From Anoplopoma fimbria (Eukaryota; Chordata; Actinopteri; Perciformes; Anoplopomatidae): a stretch of DNA of 64,000 bases. Under the pieces are notes generated by a model. It had not been told where the DNA came from, made no database searches, and saw only the letters and a list, made by a program, of their open reading frames with translations. Positions 10,092 through 21,912 of this stretch are shown piece after piece. How positions within the stretch are numbered: the first letter of the stretch is position 1; every line of letters starts with the position of its first letter. The DNA is taken from contig NC_072458.1 of NCBI RefSeq assembly GCF_027596085.1, forward strand, positions 16,405,250 through 16,469,249, given 5' to 3'. The translations under genes and the position numbers were made by a program.

Positions 10092-11205
10092 GCCACTTTA
10101 TTAGGTACACCTTGCTAGTACTGGGTTGGACCCCCTTTTGCCTTCAGAACTGCCTTAATTCTTCATAGCATAGATTCAACAAGGTGTTGGAAACATTCCT
10201 CAGAGATTTTGGTCCATATTGACATGATAGCATCACGCAGTTGCTGCAGATTTGTCGGCTGCACATCCATGATGCCAATCTCCCGTTGCACCACATCCCA
10301 AAGGTGCTCTATTGGATTGAAATCTGGTGACTGTGGAGGCCATTGGAGTACAGTGAACTCATTGTCATGTTCAAGAAACCAGTTTGAGATGATGTGAGTT
10401 TTGTGACATGGTGCATTATCCTGCTGGAAGTAGCCATCAGAAGATGGGTACACTGTGGTCATAAAGGGATGGACATGGTCAGCAACAATACTCAGGTAGG
10501 CCGTGGCGTTTAAACGATGCTCAATTGGTACTAAGGGGCCCAAAGTGTGCCAAGAAAATATCCCCCACACCATTACACCACCACCACCAGCCTGAACCGT
10601 TGATACAAGGCAGGAAGGATCCATGCTTTCATGTTATTTACGCCAAATTCTGACCCTACCATCTAAATGTCGCAGCTGAAATTGAGACTCACCAGGCAAC
10701 GTTTTTCCAATCTTCTACTGTCCAATTTTGGTGAGCCTGTGCGAATCTTAGCCTCAGTTTCCTGTTCTTAGCTGACAGGAGTGGCACCCGGTGTGGTCTT
10801 CTGCTGCTGTAGCCCATCTGCTTCAAGGTTCGACGTGTTGTGCGTTCAGATATGGTATTCTGCATATCTTGGTTGTAACGAGTGGTTATTTGAGTTACTG
10901 TTGCTTTTCTATCATCTCGAACCACTATGCCCATTCTCCTCTGACATCAACAAGGCATTTTCGTCCACACAACTGCAGCTCACTGGATATTTTCTCTTTT
11001 TCGGACCATTCTCTGTAAACCCTAAAAAAGTCACTTAAATCCCCTTTCTTCCCCATTCTGATGCTCGGTTTGAACTTCAGCAAATCGTCTTCACCACGTC
11101 TAGATGCCTAAATGCATTGAGTTGCTGCCATGTGATTGGCTGATTAGCTATTTGTGTTAACATGCAATTGAACAGGTGTGCCTAATAAAGTGGCTGGTGA
11201 GTGTA
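10092..11205 (-). mobile_element. Second Tc1/mariner element
   Basis: Inverted ends are visible: CCACTTTATTAGGTACACC at the left and AGGTGTGCCTAATAAAGTGG, followed by CTGGTGAGTGTA, at the right. The left outer end is degraded. The transposase is on the minus strand. The element lies at the 5' edge of the Penelope-like element, so it probably inserted into or beside it. Confidence 0.9.
10163..11056 (-). pseudogene. Tc1/mariner transposase with stops
   Basis: The reading frame starts at about 11,056. Its N-terminal half is open at 10,689-10,934 (HTH region, TTRRTLKQMGYSSRRPHRVP). The catalytic half is at 10,163-10,624, with D in FQQDNAPCHKTH and E in NPIEHLWDVVQREI; the motif order fits a DD34E-type enzyme. 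Short deletions at about 10,625-10,690 and about 11,020 break the frame. An in-frame TGA ends the ORF after VESML, where a CGA arginine codon would be expected from the family, consistent with CpG decay. It is inactive. Confidence 0.88.
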
Positions 11206-11508
11206 TTTTGAATGATCAACCAATTGGCCAACCAAGCTCTCTGATGATCTTAATGACCTTTTACTGCTCACACCTAATCATCTCCTTCTCTTGAAGGGTA
11301 AACCAGCTATGCCACCTGGAAGGTTTTAGCCTTATGACCAGTATCGGAGACGATGGAGGCAAGGGCAAAGGGCAAGGGCAAAGGGTTTTGACCGCTGGTG
11401 CAGGTGGTGGTGGAAGCAAGTGGACTGGTGTTACGTTGATGCACGGTGAGGAAAAAAAAACCACTCTCATTCTACATAACTTGTCTGTGGATGATGTACT
11501 TAACATAG
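11206..11508. other. Spacer between Tc1 and gypsy element
   Basis: Contains a short (GGGCAA)n-like stretch at about 11,360-11,385 and no gene that I can support. It may include the far 5' part of the Penelope-like element, but no motif confirms this. Confidence 0.5.
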
Positions 11509-11899
11509 TGTAGCCGACTCTCGACTACCGTAGGTTCTCCCCAACACAGATACGGCTTCAGCAGGTCAGTTCAACAATGGTATATTTATTTATTTCAAAA
11601 TACAACACAAAGTGCGGACCGTCGTGCGCTCCGCTTCGCTGCCCGGCTTCTCGGGTGCACTCGGTCCACCGTTCCCGGAACGCCACCACTCTGATGGCTT
11701 TACGCTCTCGTCTCAGTACTCGTTCCGCGTGTGTGACTGTCTTCTTTTTGAACTCCAGTCTGCTACTGCTTAAATAGATTTGGCATCATTAGCACCACAT
11801 TACAGCTGTGTTGATTGAACTCACCACGGCACTGTTCCCATGAACCACTCCCACACCTCTCTCCCCTGCAGCTGAGCGCAGACCACGCCCACTGCCACA
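11509..11899 (-). repeat. 3' LTR of the Gmr1-like element
   Basis: On the minus strand it starts TGTGGCAGTGGGCGTGG and ends GTCGAGAGTCGGCTACA. It is preceded by a purine-rich tract (GGGCGGTGGAGGTG) 40 bp after the pol stop. It contains a TATTTAAG TATA-like box and AATAAA repeats. It is about 391 bp long. The target duplication cannot be tested because the other end is missing. Confidence 0.8.
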
Positions 11900-11938
11900 C
11901 ACCTCCACCGCCCGACTTAGGCCGGGGAGCCGTCCGGC

Positions 11939-14340
11939 CTAGCCTACTCCCCCCACCTGTGAGCGGGAAAGGAAGTCTGCCACAGCCATCTGCACCCCCG
12001 GCCTATGGACCACTTCGAATTTAAAAGGCTGCAACGCCAGATACCACCGAGTGATCCGGGCGTTGGCATCCTTCATGCGGTGGAGCCACTGTAGAGGGGC
12101 ATGGTCCGAATAGAGGGTGAATGGGCGTCCCAGGAGGTAGTAACGCAGGGCATCGACCGCCCACCGGATCGCCAGGCCTTCCTTCTCCACTGTGCTGTAG
12201 CGAGACTCCCTCTTGGACAGCTTCCGGCTGATGTAAAGCACTGGGCGGTCGATCCCCTGCACCTCCTGGGACAAAACGGCCCCCAGCCCCCTGTTCGAGG
12301 CATCAGTCTGCAGGATAAAAGGGAGAGAGAAGTTAGGTGTGTGGAGAAGAGGTTCACCACAGAGGGCCTGTTTTACCCTCTCAAGCACCAGCTGGCACTG
12401 CTCCGTCCACTGGACCGGATCTGAGGCACCCTTTCGAGTCAGGTCAGTCAGGGGGCTGGTTAGGTCGGCGAAGTTGGGGATGAACTGCCGGTAATACCCT
12501 GCCAGCCCCAAGAACCGCCTCACCTCTTTTTTGGTCTTGGGCCTCGGGCAGGCTGCAATCGCTGCTGTCTTGTCGACCTGGGGACGAACCTGCCCTCCAC
12601 CCAAGTGGTACCCCAGATACCGTACCTCCCTCCGTCCAACCGCACACTTCTTCGGGTTGGCAGTGAGCCCAGCCTGTCTCATAGACTCAAGCACAGCGGC
12701 CACCCGCTGCATGTGCTCCGCCCAGCTGTTGCTGTGGATGATAACATCATCCAGGTAGGCGGCAGCATAAGCAGCGTGTGGACGCAGTACCCGGTCCATG
12801 AGACGTTGGAATGTGGCTGGGGCACCGAACAGCCCGAAAGGAAGTGTGACGAATTGGTACAATCCGTACGGAGTGGAGAAAGCCGTCTTTTCCCTGGACT
12901 GTGGAGACAAGGGAATCTGCCAGTAGCCCTTGGTCAGATCCAGTGTCGTGAAAAACCGAGCCGTGCCGAGCCGGTCCAGGAGCTCGTCGACCCGGGGCAT
13001 TGGATAGGCATCAAACCGTGACTCGTCATTCACCTTGCGGTAGTCCACACAGAACCGTATAGACCCATCCTTCTTGACAACCAGAACAATGGGGCTACAC
13101 CAGGCACTATTGGACTCTTCTATTACCCCCATCTCCAGCATAGCTTCCAATTCTTTCTGAACTACCTTTCTTTTGTGTTCAGGCAACCGATAAGGCCGTG
13201 ATCGTACTGTCACGCCTGGGCGAGTTTCAACATGGTGTTGTATAAGGTTGGTGCGTCCTGGCAGAGGGGAGAACACATCAGCAAAGCGCTGCTGCAACGC
13301 AGCCACAGTGAGATGGTCTTCACAACGGAGCGAGGCTGGATTGGTGGAATTTGGCACCTCAGGCCCCAACTCATCCCTCTCTTTCACGGTAGTCACCAAA
13401 GAAACAGGCTCTGCCTCTCTCCATGCTTTGAGGAGGTTGAGGTGGTAAATTTGTGTTGCCCCTCCCCTGTCAGAACGCACAACCTCATAGTCTACATCGC
13501 CCACTCGCTGTGTGACCACAAAGGGCCCTTGCCACTTAGCGAGCAGTTTGGAGCTGGAAGAGGGAAGTAATACAAGTACTTTATCTCCCGGTGCAAATTG
13601 TCTCAGCCTAGCCCCTCTGTTGTACAGGCGTTGTTGACGCTCCTGGGCCCTGATCAAATTCTCCCGTGTGTGGAGTTTTGCTCTCAGGTCCAGGACGTAT
13701 TGAATCTCGTTTTTGCTTGGGCTCGGACCCTCCTCCCAGTTTTCCTTAACTAGGTCCAGAACCCCACGTGGTTTTCTGCCAAACAGCAGCTCAAAGGGAG
13801 AAAATCCTGTGGAGGCCTGGGGCACCTCCCGCACTGCAAACAACAGAGGGTCAAGCCACTTATCCCAATTTCATCATCGTGTATGAACTTACGGATCATG
13901 GACTTCAAGGTTTTATTCAGGCGCTCAACAAGGCCATCGGTCTGTGGGTGGTAAACGCTAGTTCGAATTGCCTTGACGCCCAATAAACCGTATAGTTCCC
14001 TTAATGTGCGTGACATAAACGAGGTGCCCTGGTCGGTCAGAATCTCTGATTCCAACTCGGGAGATGACCTGAAACAGTGCCTGCGCAACACTCTTTGCAG
14101 AGATAGTGCGCAGCGGCACTGCTTCAGGATATCGCGTTGCGTAGTCCACCAGAACTAACACAAAGCGATATCCTCGAGTGCTCCGGTGAAATGGCCCGAT
14201 GAGGTCCATGCCAATGCGCTCAAACGGGACCTCAATTAGTGGCAATGGGCCAATGGGGCTCTTGGGATGGCCGGTGGGTTTACCAGTTGGCATTCAGGGC
14301 AAGAGGCACACCAACGGCGCACAACGGCCATTATCCGGTC
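11939..14340 (-). pseudogene. pol: integrase-RT-RNase H (frameshifted)
   Basis: From 5' to 3': CASCPECQL (H2C2 finger end, about 14,300); GMDLIGPF, first catalytic Asp (about 14,200); LTDQGTSF, second Asp (about 14,030); VERLNKTLKS, catalytic Glu (about 13,930). A long 634-codon frame then runs 13,843-11,939. It has the integrase C-terminus (GDKVLVLLPSSSSKLLAKWQ), RT with LVVKKDGSIRFCVDYR, LPFGLFGAP (the usual N changed to L) and AYLDDVIIHS, then RNase H (LQTDASNRGLGAVL, YSDHAPLQWL) and the tail VADFLSR. Two frameshifts, near 14,080 and 13,860, separate the integrase pieces. RT and RNase H remain fully open, so the insertion is fairly young. Confidence 0.9.
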
Positions 14341-14358
14341 TAGTGTTTTGTCATACCC

Positions 14359-16361
14359 CATGTGATATATAGTAATTTGTAATAATAGGTAAATATGGCA
14401 TTAATCGCCTCAGATTTAAAACCTTTTCAGTTCCAGTCTTTCAGACATAAGACAGAATTATGGCTATTGTGGTTGCTTAGAAATTTTGGAAGTAAATTAT
14501 CCGGTTTGTTCCCATATTTATACAACCTTTGTTTTTAAGATAATTATACTTTCTTAGCTTGTTGGGAATTTCAAGTATTAAAAGCAGCCTTTTACAACTG
14601 TCATTTTTTCATTGTTTTCTTAAGTTGGATATTGTTTGTGCATCTGTACACAACTTAGTGATTCTGCCTCCAGGTTTTTCTGTTCAGATATTATTTCCCT
14701 CTTCTTCTTTCTGCTACAAAATGAAATAATTACCCCTCTCATATATATATATATAAGTATATATACTTTGGTAGTTTCCCAGAGTGTAGAGGGATTTACA
14801 GAGCCATTGTCATTCATTTAAAAAAACATAGAAAGCTCTTTCCTGATGTAATCGCAGAATTCTGGATATGATAAAACAGCTTTATTGCATTTCCATCTGT
14901 AGGTGTGTACTGGGCTTTGCAAAGTTAAAATGAGAGTAATTGGGGCATGTCTGAAATGTGAATTGAGCCAATCCTACAATTTAGAACTGAGAATGCTATT
15001 TTATGTGGAATAAGGAAGCAATCTTGCCTAGAATAAAAGTTATTGGGATTTGAGTAGAATGTAAAGTATTTTATTGTGGGTTTTTTTTAATCGCCATATA
15101 TATCTATCCATCCCATTTCATTCATTCTCTTTACAATAGTTTTAGAACTCTTATTGAGACATTTAGCCTGGGGATATGTATCTAAAATAGGATCTAAGAT
15201 AAAGTTCCAATCTCTACCAAGTATCTACACCAATGTATATGAAGAGGTCAATTCAGCAAGCCTAGAGTTTGGTGGGGCGTAAACATTCAAAATAACTATT
15301 TTCTCCGTAAAGATTACCTTGGATATTGATCAGACTGTACTGTCTCAATGACAAAAAGTAATTGAGTCCTAATGATAATCACAACTCTTCTTCTTCTGGT
15401 GGAAGATGCAGAATACACCTGACCTACCCAGTCCTTTTTAAGTTTATCATGCTCCACCTAACTTAAATCGATCACCTGTAGTAAAGCAATATCTGCTCAC
15501 ACTCTTTGAAGGTAGTTCAGTATTTTTTCTTTTAGATTGGGTGATTGGCACCTTCGATGTTCCAGCTGTGGACTCTCAAAGTACAGTCATTTTCTGTGCT
15601 ATTTTTAATTCCATATCAATTAAGTTTTCAAGTATAGTATATCATTTTGAAATGACCAATCATGTTATGTAAAGGTAAACTCTGTTGTTTTAAGGTCACA
15701 CCTGTTATTAAACTTTTGAACATAATGATTTTTTATTTTATTTCTGCAGGTTTTAACAGACAATTGTTGTTTTTAAAGCTTTTAATTTATTAGTTGTTTT
15801 TTTAAATGTATTTTTATTCTGACTAACATGTATACATTTTAATAAATCATGTCCAACTGTGATTCATTGTGTGTGCATTAAATTATGATTTGAGTGTCAC
15901 ACACAATATTTGAACTTCTAAATAACTGAATACAATTACAGCCATGTGTAAGTCATGTTCTATAAGATGTATAGTTTAATCCTGTGTGACCTGGTTGTGA
16001 TATACTGTCTGTAGTTCACAGGTCAAATTAAAGGTCACATATGGTTAGGGTTTGAATAGGGGCTAATGTTGGACTGTTTAGGTTTAGGTCAGAATGGTGA
16101 TTATTTAGGTTTAGGCGAGGATCTCACATGGTTAGGTTTAGGCGAGGAGATGAGATGGTTTGGGTTAGGATAGGGATGGCTGTATAAGAAGACAAGTTAA
16201 TCGCAGATTAGAAGCAGGAGGACCGGGCTAGTTAGGGGAACGTTTTTTTTTTATTTACTCTGTCGCTTGGAACCAGTGGCAGAATTCATGCACCCACACT
16301 ACAGCACTTCTATCTCTTATTGAAGCCTTAAGGATATGTGGTGTTTAGTTTAATTATTACT
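14359..16361. other. AT-rich intergenic DNA
   Basis: No coding ORF. A short (TA)n is at 14,742-14,765. Degenerate GGTTTAGG/GGTTAGG motifs recur at 16,040-16,170; they are telomere-like but too imperfect and sparse to be an interstitial telomere. Nothing else is supported. Confidence 0.6.
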
Positions 16362-16683
16362 GGGGGCGACTGTGGCTCAGGGTAGAGCAGGGTCGTCCTA
16401 AAATCAGAGGATCAGTAGTTCGATCCCCGGCTCTGGCAGTCAATGCCAATGTGTTCTTGGGCAAGACACTTAGCCCCAAGGTGCTCCCGAAGGCTGGGCC
16501 ATCGGTGAGTAAATGTATATGAATGATTCTTTGGAGTGATGGGCAGGTGGCACTTTGCATTGTAGCCCCTGCCAGCAGTGTATGAATGTGTGTGAATGGG
16601 TGAATGATGACATGCAGTGTAAAAGCGCTTTGAGTAGTCATAGGACTAGAAAAGTGCTATACAATTACAGACCGTTTACCATT
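16362..16683 (+). mobile_element. tRNA-derived SINE, full length
   Basis: Box-A-like TGGCTCAGGGTAGAGCAG (16,373-16,390) and box B GTTCGATCC (16,418-16,426) are followed by the core CCCCAAGGTGCTC. The 3' tail (AAGCGCTTTGAGTAGTCATA, CTATACAATTACAG, CCATTTAG) is of the type shared with fish LINEs, which supply RT in trans. Confidence 0.85.
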
Positions 16684-16824
16684 TAGTTTGGAAATCGATT
16701 TTTTGGGGGGCTCTGCCTTTTGGGTGTAGTTCATGTAGTGGTCATTTTCTGTCGGCCCGTGGGTCCAGAGTTCAAAAAATTCTGGCATATAGCCTGGCTC
16801 TTTGTAGCGCAGACATTTGTACAC

Positions 16825-17461
16825 AGTGTATTTTGACTCTGGAGGGATACTGAACTACTTGATTCTGCTAGGATAGACTAAGTATATTGTTCTCTGCTTT
16901 CTTAAAATGGATCTTAAACTGTACCAAGCCTGCTTAAAAAAGGGTTAGTGACTGATGCTGATTCTCTTGATTCTACTGTTCTGACATTCTCTAATCAGGA
17001 AGTGTTTGATGCTCTGTTGTGTTTGATGCTCCTGTGCCTTTAATCAGGAACTGCTTTGAGAGGTGTGCTTTAGCTTCAATAGGTCAATTGTCCTCTTAAC
17101 TGCTAGGGGGAGTGGCTTACACATCTCAAGGATATATATACTCAGACCACACAAACCTTACTCCAGTGTATTTTGACTCTGGAGGGATACTGAACTACTT
17201 GATTCTGCTAGGATAGACTAAGTATATTGTTCTCTGCTTTCTTAAAATTGATCTTAAACTGTACCAAGCCTGCTTAAAAAAGGGTTAGTGACTGATGCTG
17301 ATTCTCTTGATTCTACTGTTCTGACATTCTCTAATCAGGAAGTGTTTGATGCTCTGTTGTGTTTGATGCTCCTGTGCCTTTAATCAGGAACTGCTTTGAG
17401 AGGTGTGCTTTAGCTTCAATAGGTCAATTGTCCTCTTAACTGCTAGGGGGAGTGGCTTACA
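16825..17461 (+). repeat. Two 297-bp direct repeats, 340-bp period
   Basis: 16,825-17,121 and 17,165-17,461 are nearly identical (for example AAAATGG versus AAAATTG). The 43-bp spacer carries a TATA box (GGATATATATACTC, 17,130-17,143). The layout resembles tandem promoter monomers of LINE 5' UTRs. Confidence 0.85.
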
Positions 17462-17560
17462 CTCCTGGCAGACAATGAGCAATCAGTAGGTAGGTCCTTA
17501 ACCGCTGCTGGCTGGAAGCGTCAGCTTTCAAGCGTCAGCTTTCAAGCGTCTGGCAAACGA

Positions 17561-17764
17561 AGGCTAGGGCGAACAAAGGCAACAGGGCGACTTATTCAAG
17601 CCAGACTTGAAAGGCTAGGGCGAACAAAGGCAACAGGGCGACTTATTCAAGCCAGACTTGAAAGGCTAGGGCGAACAAAGGCAACAGGGCGACTTATTCA
17701 AGCCAGACTTGAAAGGCTAGGGCGAACAAAGGCAACAGGGCGACTTATTCAAGCCAGACTTCGT
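17561..17764 (+). repeat. 51-bp tandem repeat, four copies
   Basis: Units starting AGGCTAGGGCGAACAAAGGC begin at 17,561, 17,612, 17,663 and 17,714. All are almost identical. They lie directly before the coding part of the LINE. Confidence 0.95.
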
Positions 17765-17937
17765 CAAGCAAAGACTTCTCGAGCGTGTACTTGTACGGGT
17801 CAGTAATTTGTTTGTATTGACTACCATGTGTCTGCATCCTATTTCTGTCTGTTCCTCTGTCCGGTGGTCACGTAGACAATGGGTCACTCCCAGGTGCCGT
17901 GACCCCACTAACCTCATCTATCCCACTCTCTCAGCCC

Positions 17938-20790
17938 ATGGTGAGCAAGTGGTGTCGGGGGTGCTTTGGAACTGCCAGTCGGCAGTGCCGAAAGCTGAGT
18001 TCATCTCAGGCTACGCATCCTTGCTCTCCCTCAACTTTCTTGCTCTAACTGAGACCTGGATCACACCAGAAAACACCACCACACCCGCAGCTCTCTCAGA
18101 TGTGTACTCCTTCTCTCACACTCCCAGAGCTGCGAGGCGAGGTGGTGGCACTGGCCTGCTAATTTCCCCAAAATGGAAATACTCTCTTGTCTCTGTTCCA
18201 CAGTTCTCCCCTTCCTCTTTTGAATTTCATGCTGTTACTGTCTTATCCAGTCAAGCTCACCATTGCTGTTGTGTACCGCCCACCAGGCCCTCTTGGTGAG
18301 TTCCTGGAGGAGCTTGACACACTAGTCTCGCACTTCCATGACGATGGCTCCGCGCTCATCATGCTCGGCGACTTCAACATCCAGACTGATAAGTTAGAAC
18401 CTCTGCTTTCCTTCCTCTCCTCCTTTGACCTCTATCGCTCTCCCTCTCCTCCTACCCACAAGGCCGGCAACCAGCTGGATCTTATCTTCACTAGACACTG
18501 TTCTACTGCTAACCTCTCACTCCCCTCCAGCACTCGGACCACTACTTCATGTCCTACTCCCTCTCCCTCTCCTCTCCCCCTTACTTCCTCCACCTACCCA
18601 CATGGTTTCTACCCGTAGTCACCTCCGCTCCCTCTCCCCGCTGATCTTTCCTCTTCCGTTACCTCTGCCCTCCCTGACCCTGAATCCTTCTCTCTCCTAT
18701 CCCCCGATACTGCTACTGATCTTCTCCTCTCCACCCTTTCCTCCTCTTTGGACAACCTCTGTCCCTTCACCTCCAGGCCTGCACGGCCAACTCCTCCTGC
18801 CCCGTGGCTGTCGGACTCAGTGCGTACTGATAGACGGAGCCTAAGAGCGGCTGAGCGTAAATGGAGAACAGGCAAACTCCCGGAGGACCTTCTTAACTTC
18901 CAATCTCTCCTTTCCACTTTTTCCTCCTCTCTAGCTACTGCTAAAGCGGCTTTTTTCCGCTCGAAAATCCTAACCTCTGCTTCCAATCCTAAAAACTCTT
19001 TGAAACTTTCTCTTCACTCCTCCAACCCCCACCCCCTCCTCCTACTTCCTCCCTTCTCCCTGATGATTTCGCCAACTTCTTTGACAAGAAGGTAAACGAT
19101 ATCAGATCCTCCTTCTCTCAGCCCCCTCTCCCTGTCCACCCTCTCCCTCTCTACCCTCTACAGCTCTTCCCCCTCAGCTCCCCCTTCCCTCTCCACACCC
19201 AATCTTACCCCATTTTGCTCCCCTCTCCCCTAACGAGGTCCTCGACCTTGTTACATCTAACCGCCCCACCACGTGCTCCCTTGACCCGATCCCCTCCCCT
19301 CTTCTTCAGTCTATTGCCACTGAACTCCTTCCTTTCCTCACCCACCTCATCAACACATCTCTCGTCTCGGGATGCTTTCCCTCGGCTTTCAAGACTGCCA
19401 GAGTCACCCCCCTTCTGAAAAAACCATCACTTGACCCCTCTGATGTCAAGAACTTCAGACCGGTTTCTCTTCTACCCTTTCTATCCAAAACACTTGAACG
19501 CGCTGTCTCTAAACAACTGTCTTCCTACCTCCACCAGAACAACCTCTTGGACCCCCACCAGTCCGGGTTCAAGGTGGGTCACTCGTCAGAGACGGCCCTC
19601 CTTGCGGTGACAGAGTCGCTTCACGCTGCGAGAGCGAACTCCCTCTCCTCTGTCCTGATTCTCCTGGACCTGTCAGCGGCGTTTGACACGGTGAACCACC
19701 AGATCCTCCTCTCCACCCTCGAGGGGATGGGCGTCTCAGGCTCTGCACTCTCCCTGCTTGCATCCTACCTGACAGGCCGATCCTACCAGGTGACATGGAG
19801 GGGGGCCGTGTCAGAACCAACCACGCTGTCTACGGGGGTTCCACAAGGCTCAGTTCTGGGCCCCCTTCTCTTCTCGCTCTACACAACATCTCTGGGTTCT
19901 GTTATTCGCTCGCATGACTTCTCTTACCATTGTTATGCCGATGACACCCAGCTGGTCTTGTCATTTCCTCCCGGTGACACCCAAGTGGAGCCACGCATTG
20001 CTGCGTGCTTGGCTGACATCTCGAAGTGGATGGCGACACACCACCTGAAGCTCAACCTGGACAAAACCGAGCTACTGTTCCTCCCGGGGAAGGGTTGCCC
20101 GCACCGAGACCTGTCCATCACCATTGATGATGCCGTGGTGACGCCAACTCGGACTGTGAGGAATCTGGGTGTGACCCTGGACGACCAACTGTCGTTCTCA
20201 GCAAACATTGCATCGGTCACACGCTCCTGCAGATTCCTCCTCTACAACATCAGGAGGATTCGCCCCTTCCTCACTGAGGAGACGGCGCAGGTGCTCATCC
20301 AGGCTCTGGTCATCTCCCGCCTGGACTACTGCAACTCACTACTTGCCGGAGCCCCGGCGTCGGCCATCAGACCCCTGAAGCTTGTCCAGAAAGCTGCAGC
20401 ACGTCTGGTGTTCAATCGCCCCAAGTTCTCTCACACAACTTCCCTTCTCCGTTCTCTACACTGGCTCCCTGTAAGAGCTCGCATCCAGTTTAAGACTCTG
20501 GTGCTAGCCTACAGGGCAGTGAAAGGAACAGCTCCTTCCTATCTCCAGGCCTTGGTCAAGCCCTACACCCCTGCCCGACCACTTCGCTCTGCTGCCTCGG
20601 GCGATTGGTTTCCCCGTCGCTCAGAGGTCCCGCCGGCCGATCCACCCGGTCACAGCTTTTTTCTGTCCTGGCCCCTCAGTGGTGGAATGAACTCCCCACC
20701 GACGTCAGGACAGCAGAGTCGCTGCCCATCTTTAGGCGCAGGCTGAAAACTCACCTCTTCAAGAAGTACTACCCTGAGCCTTCCTCGTAG
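17938..20790 (+). pseudogene. L2 ORF2: endonuclease and reverse transcriptase
   Basis: An apurinic-type endonuclease comes first: WNCQSAVPKAEFISGY, ALTETWITPEN, then after a frameshift at about 18,240 VVYRPPGPLGEFLEELD, IMLGDFNI, LDLIFTRH. A decayed linker follows. RT is open in the 399-codon frame 19,547-20,746: [69 protein letters not shown]. The C-terminus (WWNELPTDVRTAESLPIFRR to KKYYPEPSS) is in another frame and ends at 20,790. At least three frameshifts make it inactive, but the RT core is intact. Confidence 0.9.
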
Positions 20791-21125
20791 CACTTATTGC
20801 ACTCGTATTAGTTGTTGCACTTACTGTATTTGTATCAGTTCGCTGCACTTATTGAATTTGTATTTGTTTACTGCACTTATCCTATTCGTAGTAGTTTGTA
20901 GCACTTACTATATTCGGATTAGTCTGTTGCAATTATTGTTTTCGTAGTAACTTGCCTCTGCACTATACTTTTGCTCTGGCTTATGCTTTAAGATGCTTGT
21001 TTAAGAAAGGAGATGCACTTATGACTTCTGGTGACTAGTAGTTCTCTTGAATACCTATGTTGAATACACTTCCTGTAAGTCGCTTTGGATAAAAGCGTCT
21101 GCTAAATGACTGTAATGTAATGTAA

Positions 21126-21912
21126 CAATGCGCAATTCTTGAAAAAAAAAATGTAAGAAGGTTGTAGAGACTACTGTCTATAGTATTTTGGGGATGCTGG
21201 TTCGATTGGTACCATTCCTGAGTCTCTAGGACCTTGGGAAGTAGGATAAATGCAAAATGTCCCATGGGCCCTCCTTGAATAACCTTTTGTCTGGAGGTCG
21301 TAGAGACTTGAGATTTGCTCTGAATGCCTGTCTGACACCCCTCTACAAATGCGGCAAGTTTCAAGTGTTTAGGATTCCCATCGTGAGTTATGGGAAGTGA
21401 ACTTCAGAGTGTGTTAGATGGGCTTATTTTAGGGTGGGACGGTCATCATGTAAAACTTGGTCCAAAAAAAGTAAAGTTGTTAGGGGTTTTGTTGTGGTTT
21501 GGGTTGTTTTGTGGTTGGGGTTAATGTTTGAGTTGGGGTTGGGGTTGGGGTTGGGGTTTGGGTTAGGAGTTAAGGTTAGGGTGAAATCGTATTCCCATAG
21601 ATATGTCGTCTGTAGCGGTTATTAATAACTGCGTTAAAATTAAAATATTGCTTACGTAAAAAATTGCGGAGCACCACCTCTGTTAGAGGAAATTAATAAA
21701 AAATAAAGTCAATAATTTGGTAACAAATTATCCAGTCTCAATATCTCAGGCGTAAGTCCTGATTTCAGTGACCTCATAGTTCCCACTTTGAATCAATATG
21801 ACATTGGATCCGGTTCGGTGTTTGGAGAGGGGATACTGCTCTGCATAGTTTGATAACTTAGGCTACTCGTTGATATACTCAAACTAATCTCGTTTAGCCT
21901 AAACGATAATAA
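21126..21912. other. Intergenic, telomere-like G-rich patch
   Basis: No gene seen. 21,530-21,575 has GGGGTT repeats grading into GGTTAGGG, a degenerate G-rich run of about 50 bp. Confidence 0.6.

Larger units (their letters stand above)
11509..14358 (-). mobile_element. Gmr1-like Ty3/gypsy element, 5' truncated
   Basis: On the minus strand the order is: H2C2 zinc finger end, integrase core, integrase C-terminal region, reverse transcriptase, RNase H, stop, polypurine tract, LTR. Integrase therefore precedes RT, as in Ty1/copia, although the RT sequence is clearly Ty3/gypsy. This order defines Gmr1-like elements, first found in cod. The element is cut at about 14,358, so gag, protease and the 5' LTR are absent. 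Confidence 0.88.
16825..21125 (+). mobile_element. Near-complete L2-type LINE
   Basis: It comprises a 5' region with tandem repeats (16,825-17,764), ORF2 with endonuclease and RT (about 17,938-20,790), a 3' UTR, and the conserved tail GTAAGTCGCTTTGGATAAAA followed by (TAATG)n at 21,070-21,125. The 3' UTR at 20,791-20,960 holds about six imperfect 30-bp units built on GCACTTATTGTATTCGTATT. Three further truncated copies of this family are in the window (2565, 24,012, 60,313). Confidence 0.88.

Noticed and set aside
16040..16170. Interstitial telomere (GGTTAGG-like; also 21,530-21,580)
   Set aside because: No consecutive perfect TTAGGG units, only scattered degenerate copies.
16357..16641. Minus-strand 94-codon ORF
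   Set aside because: It lies entirely in a SINE.
18425..19095. Pro/Ser/Leu-rich ORFs and the antisense Arg-rich ORF
   Set aside because: They are compositional by-products of the CT-rich decayed middle of the L2 ORF2.
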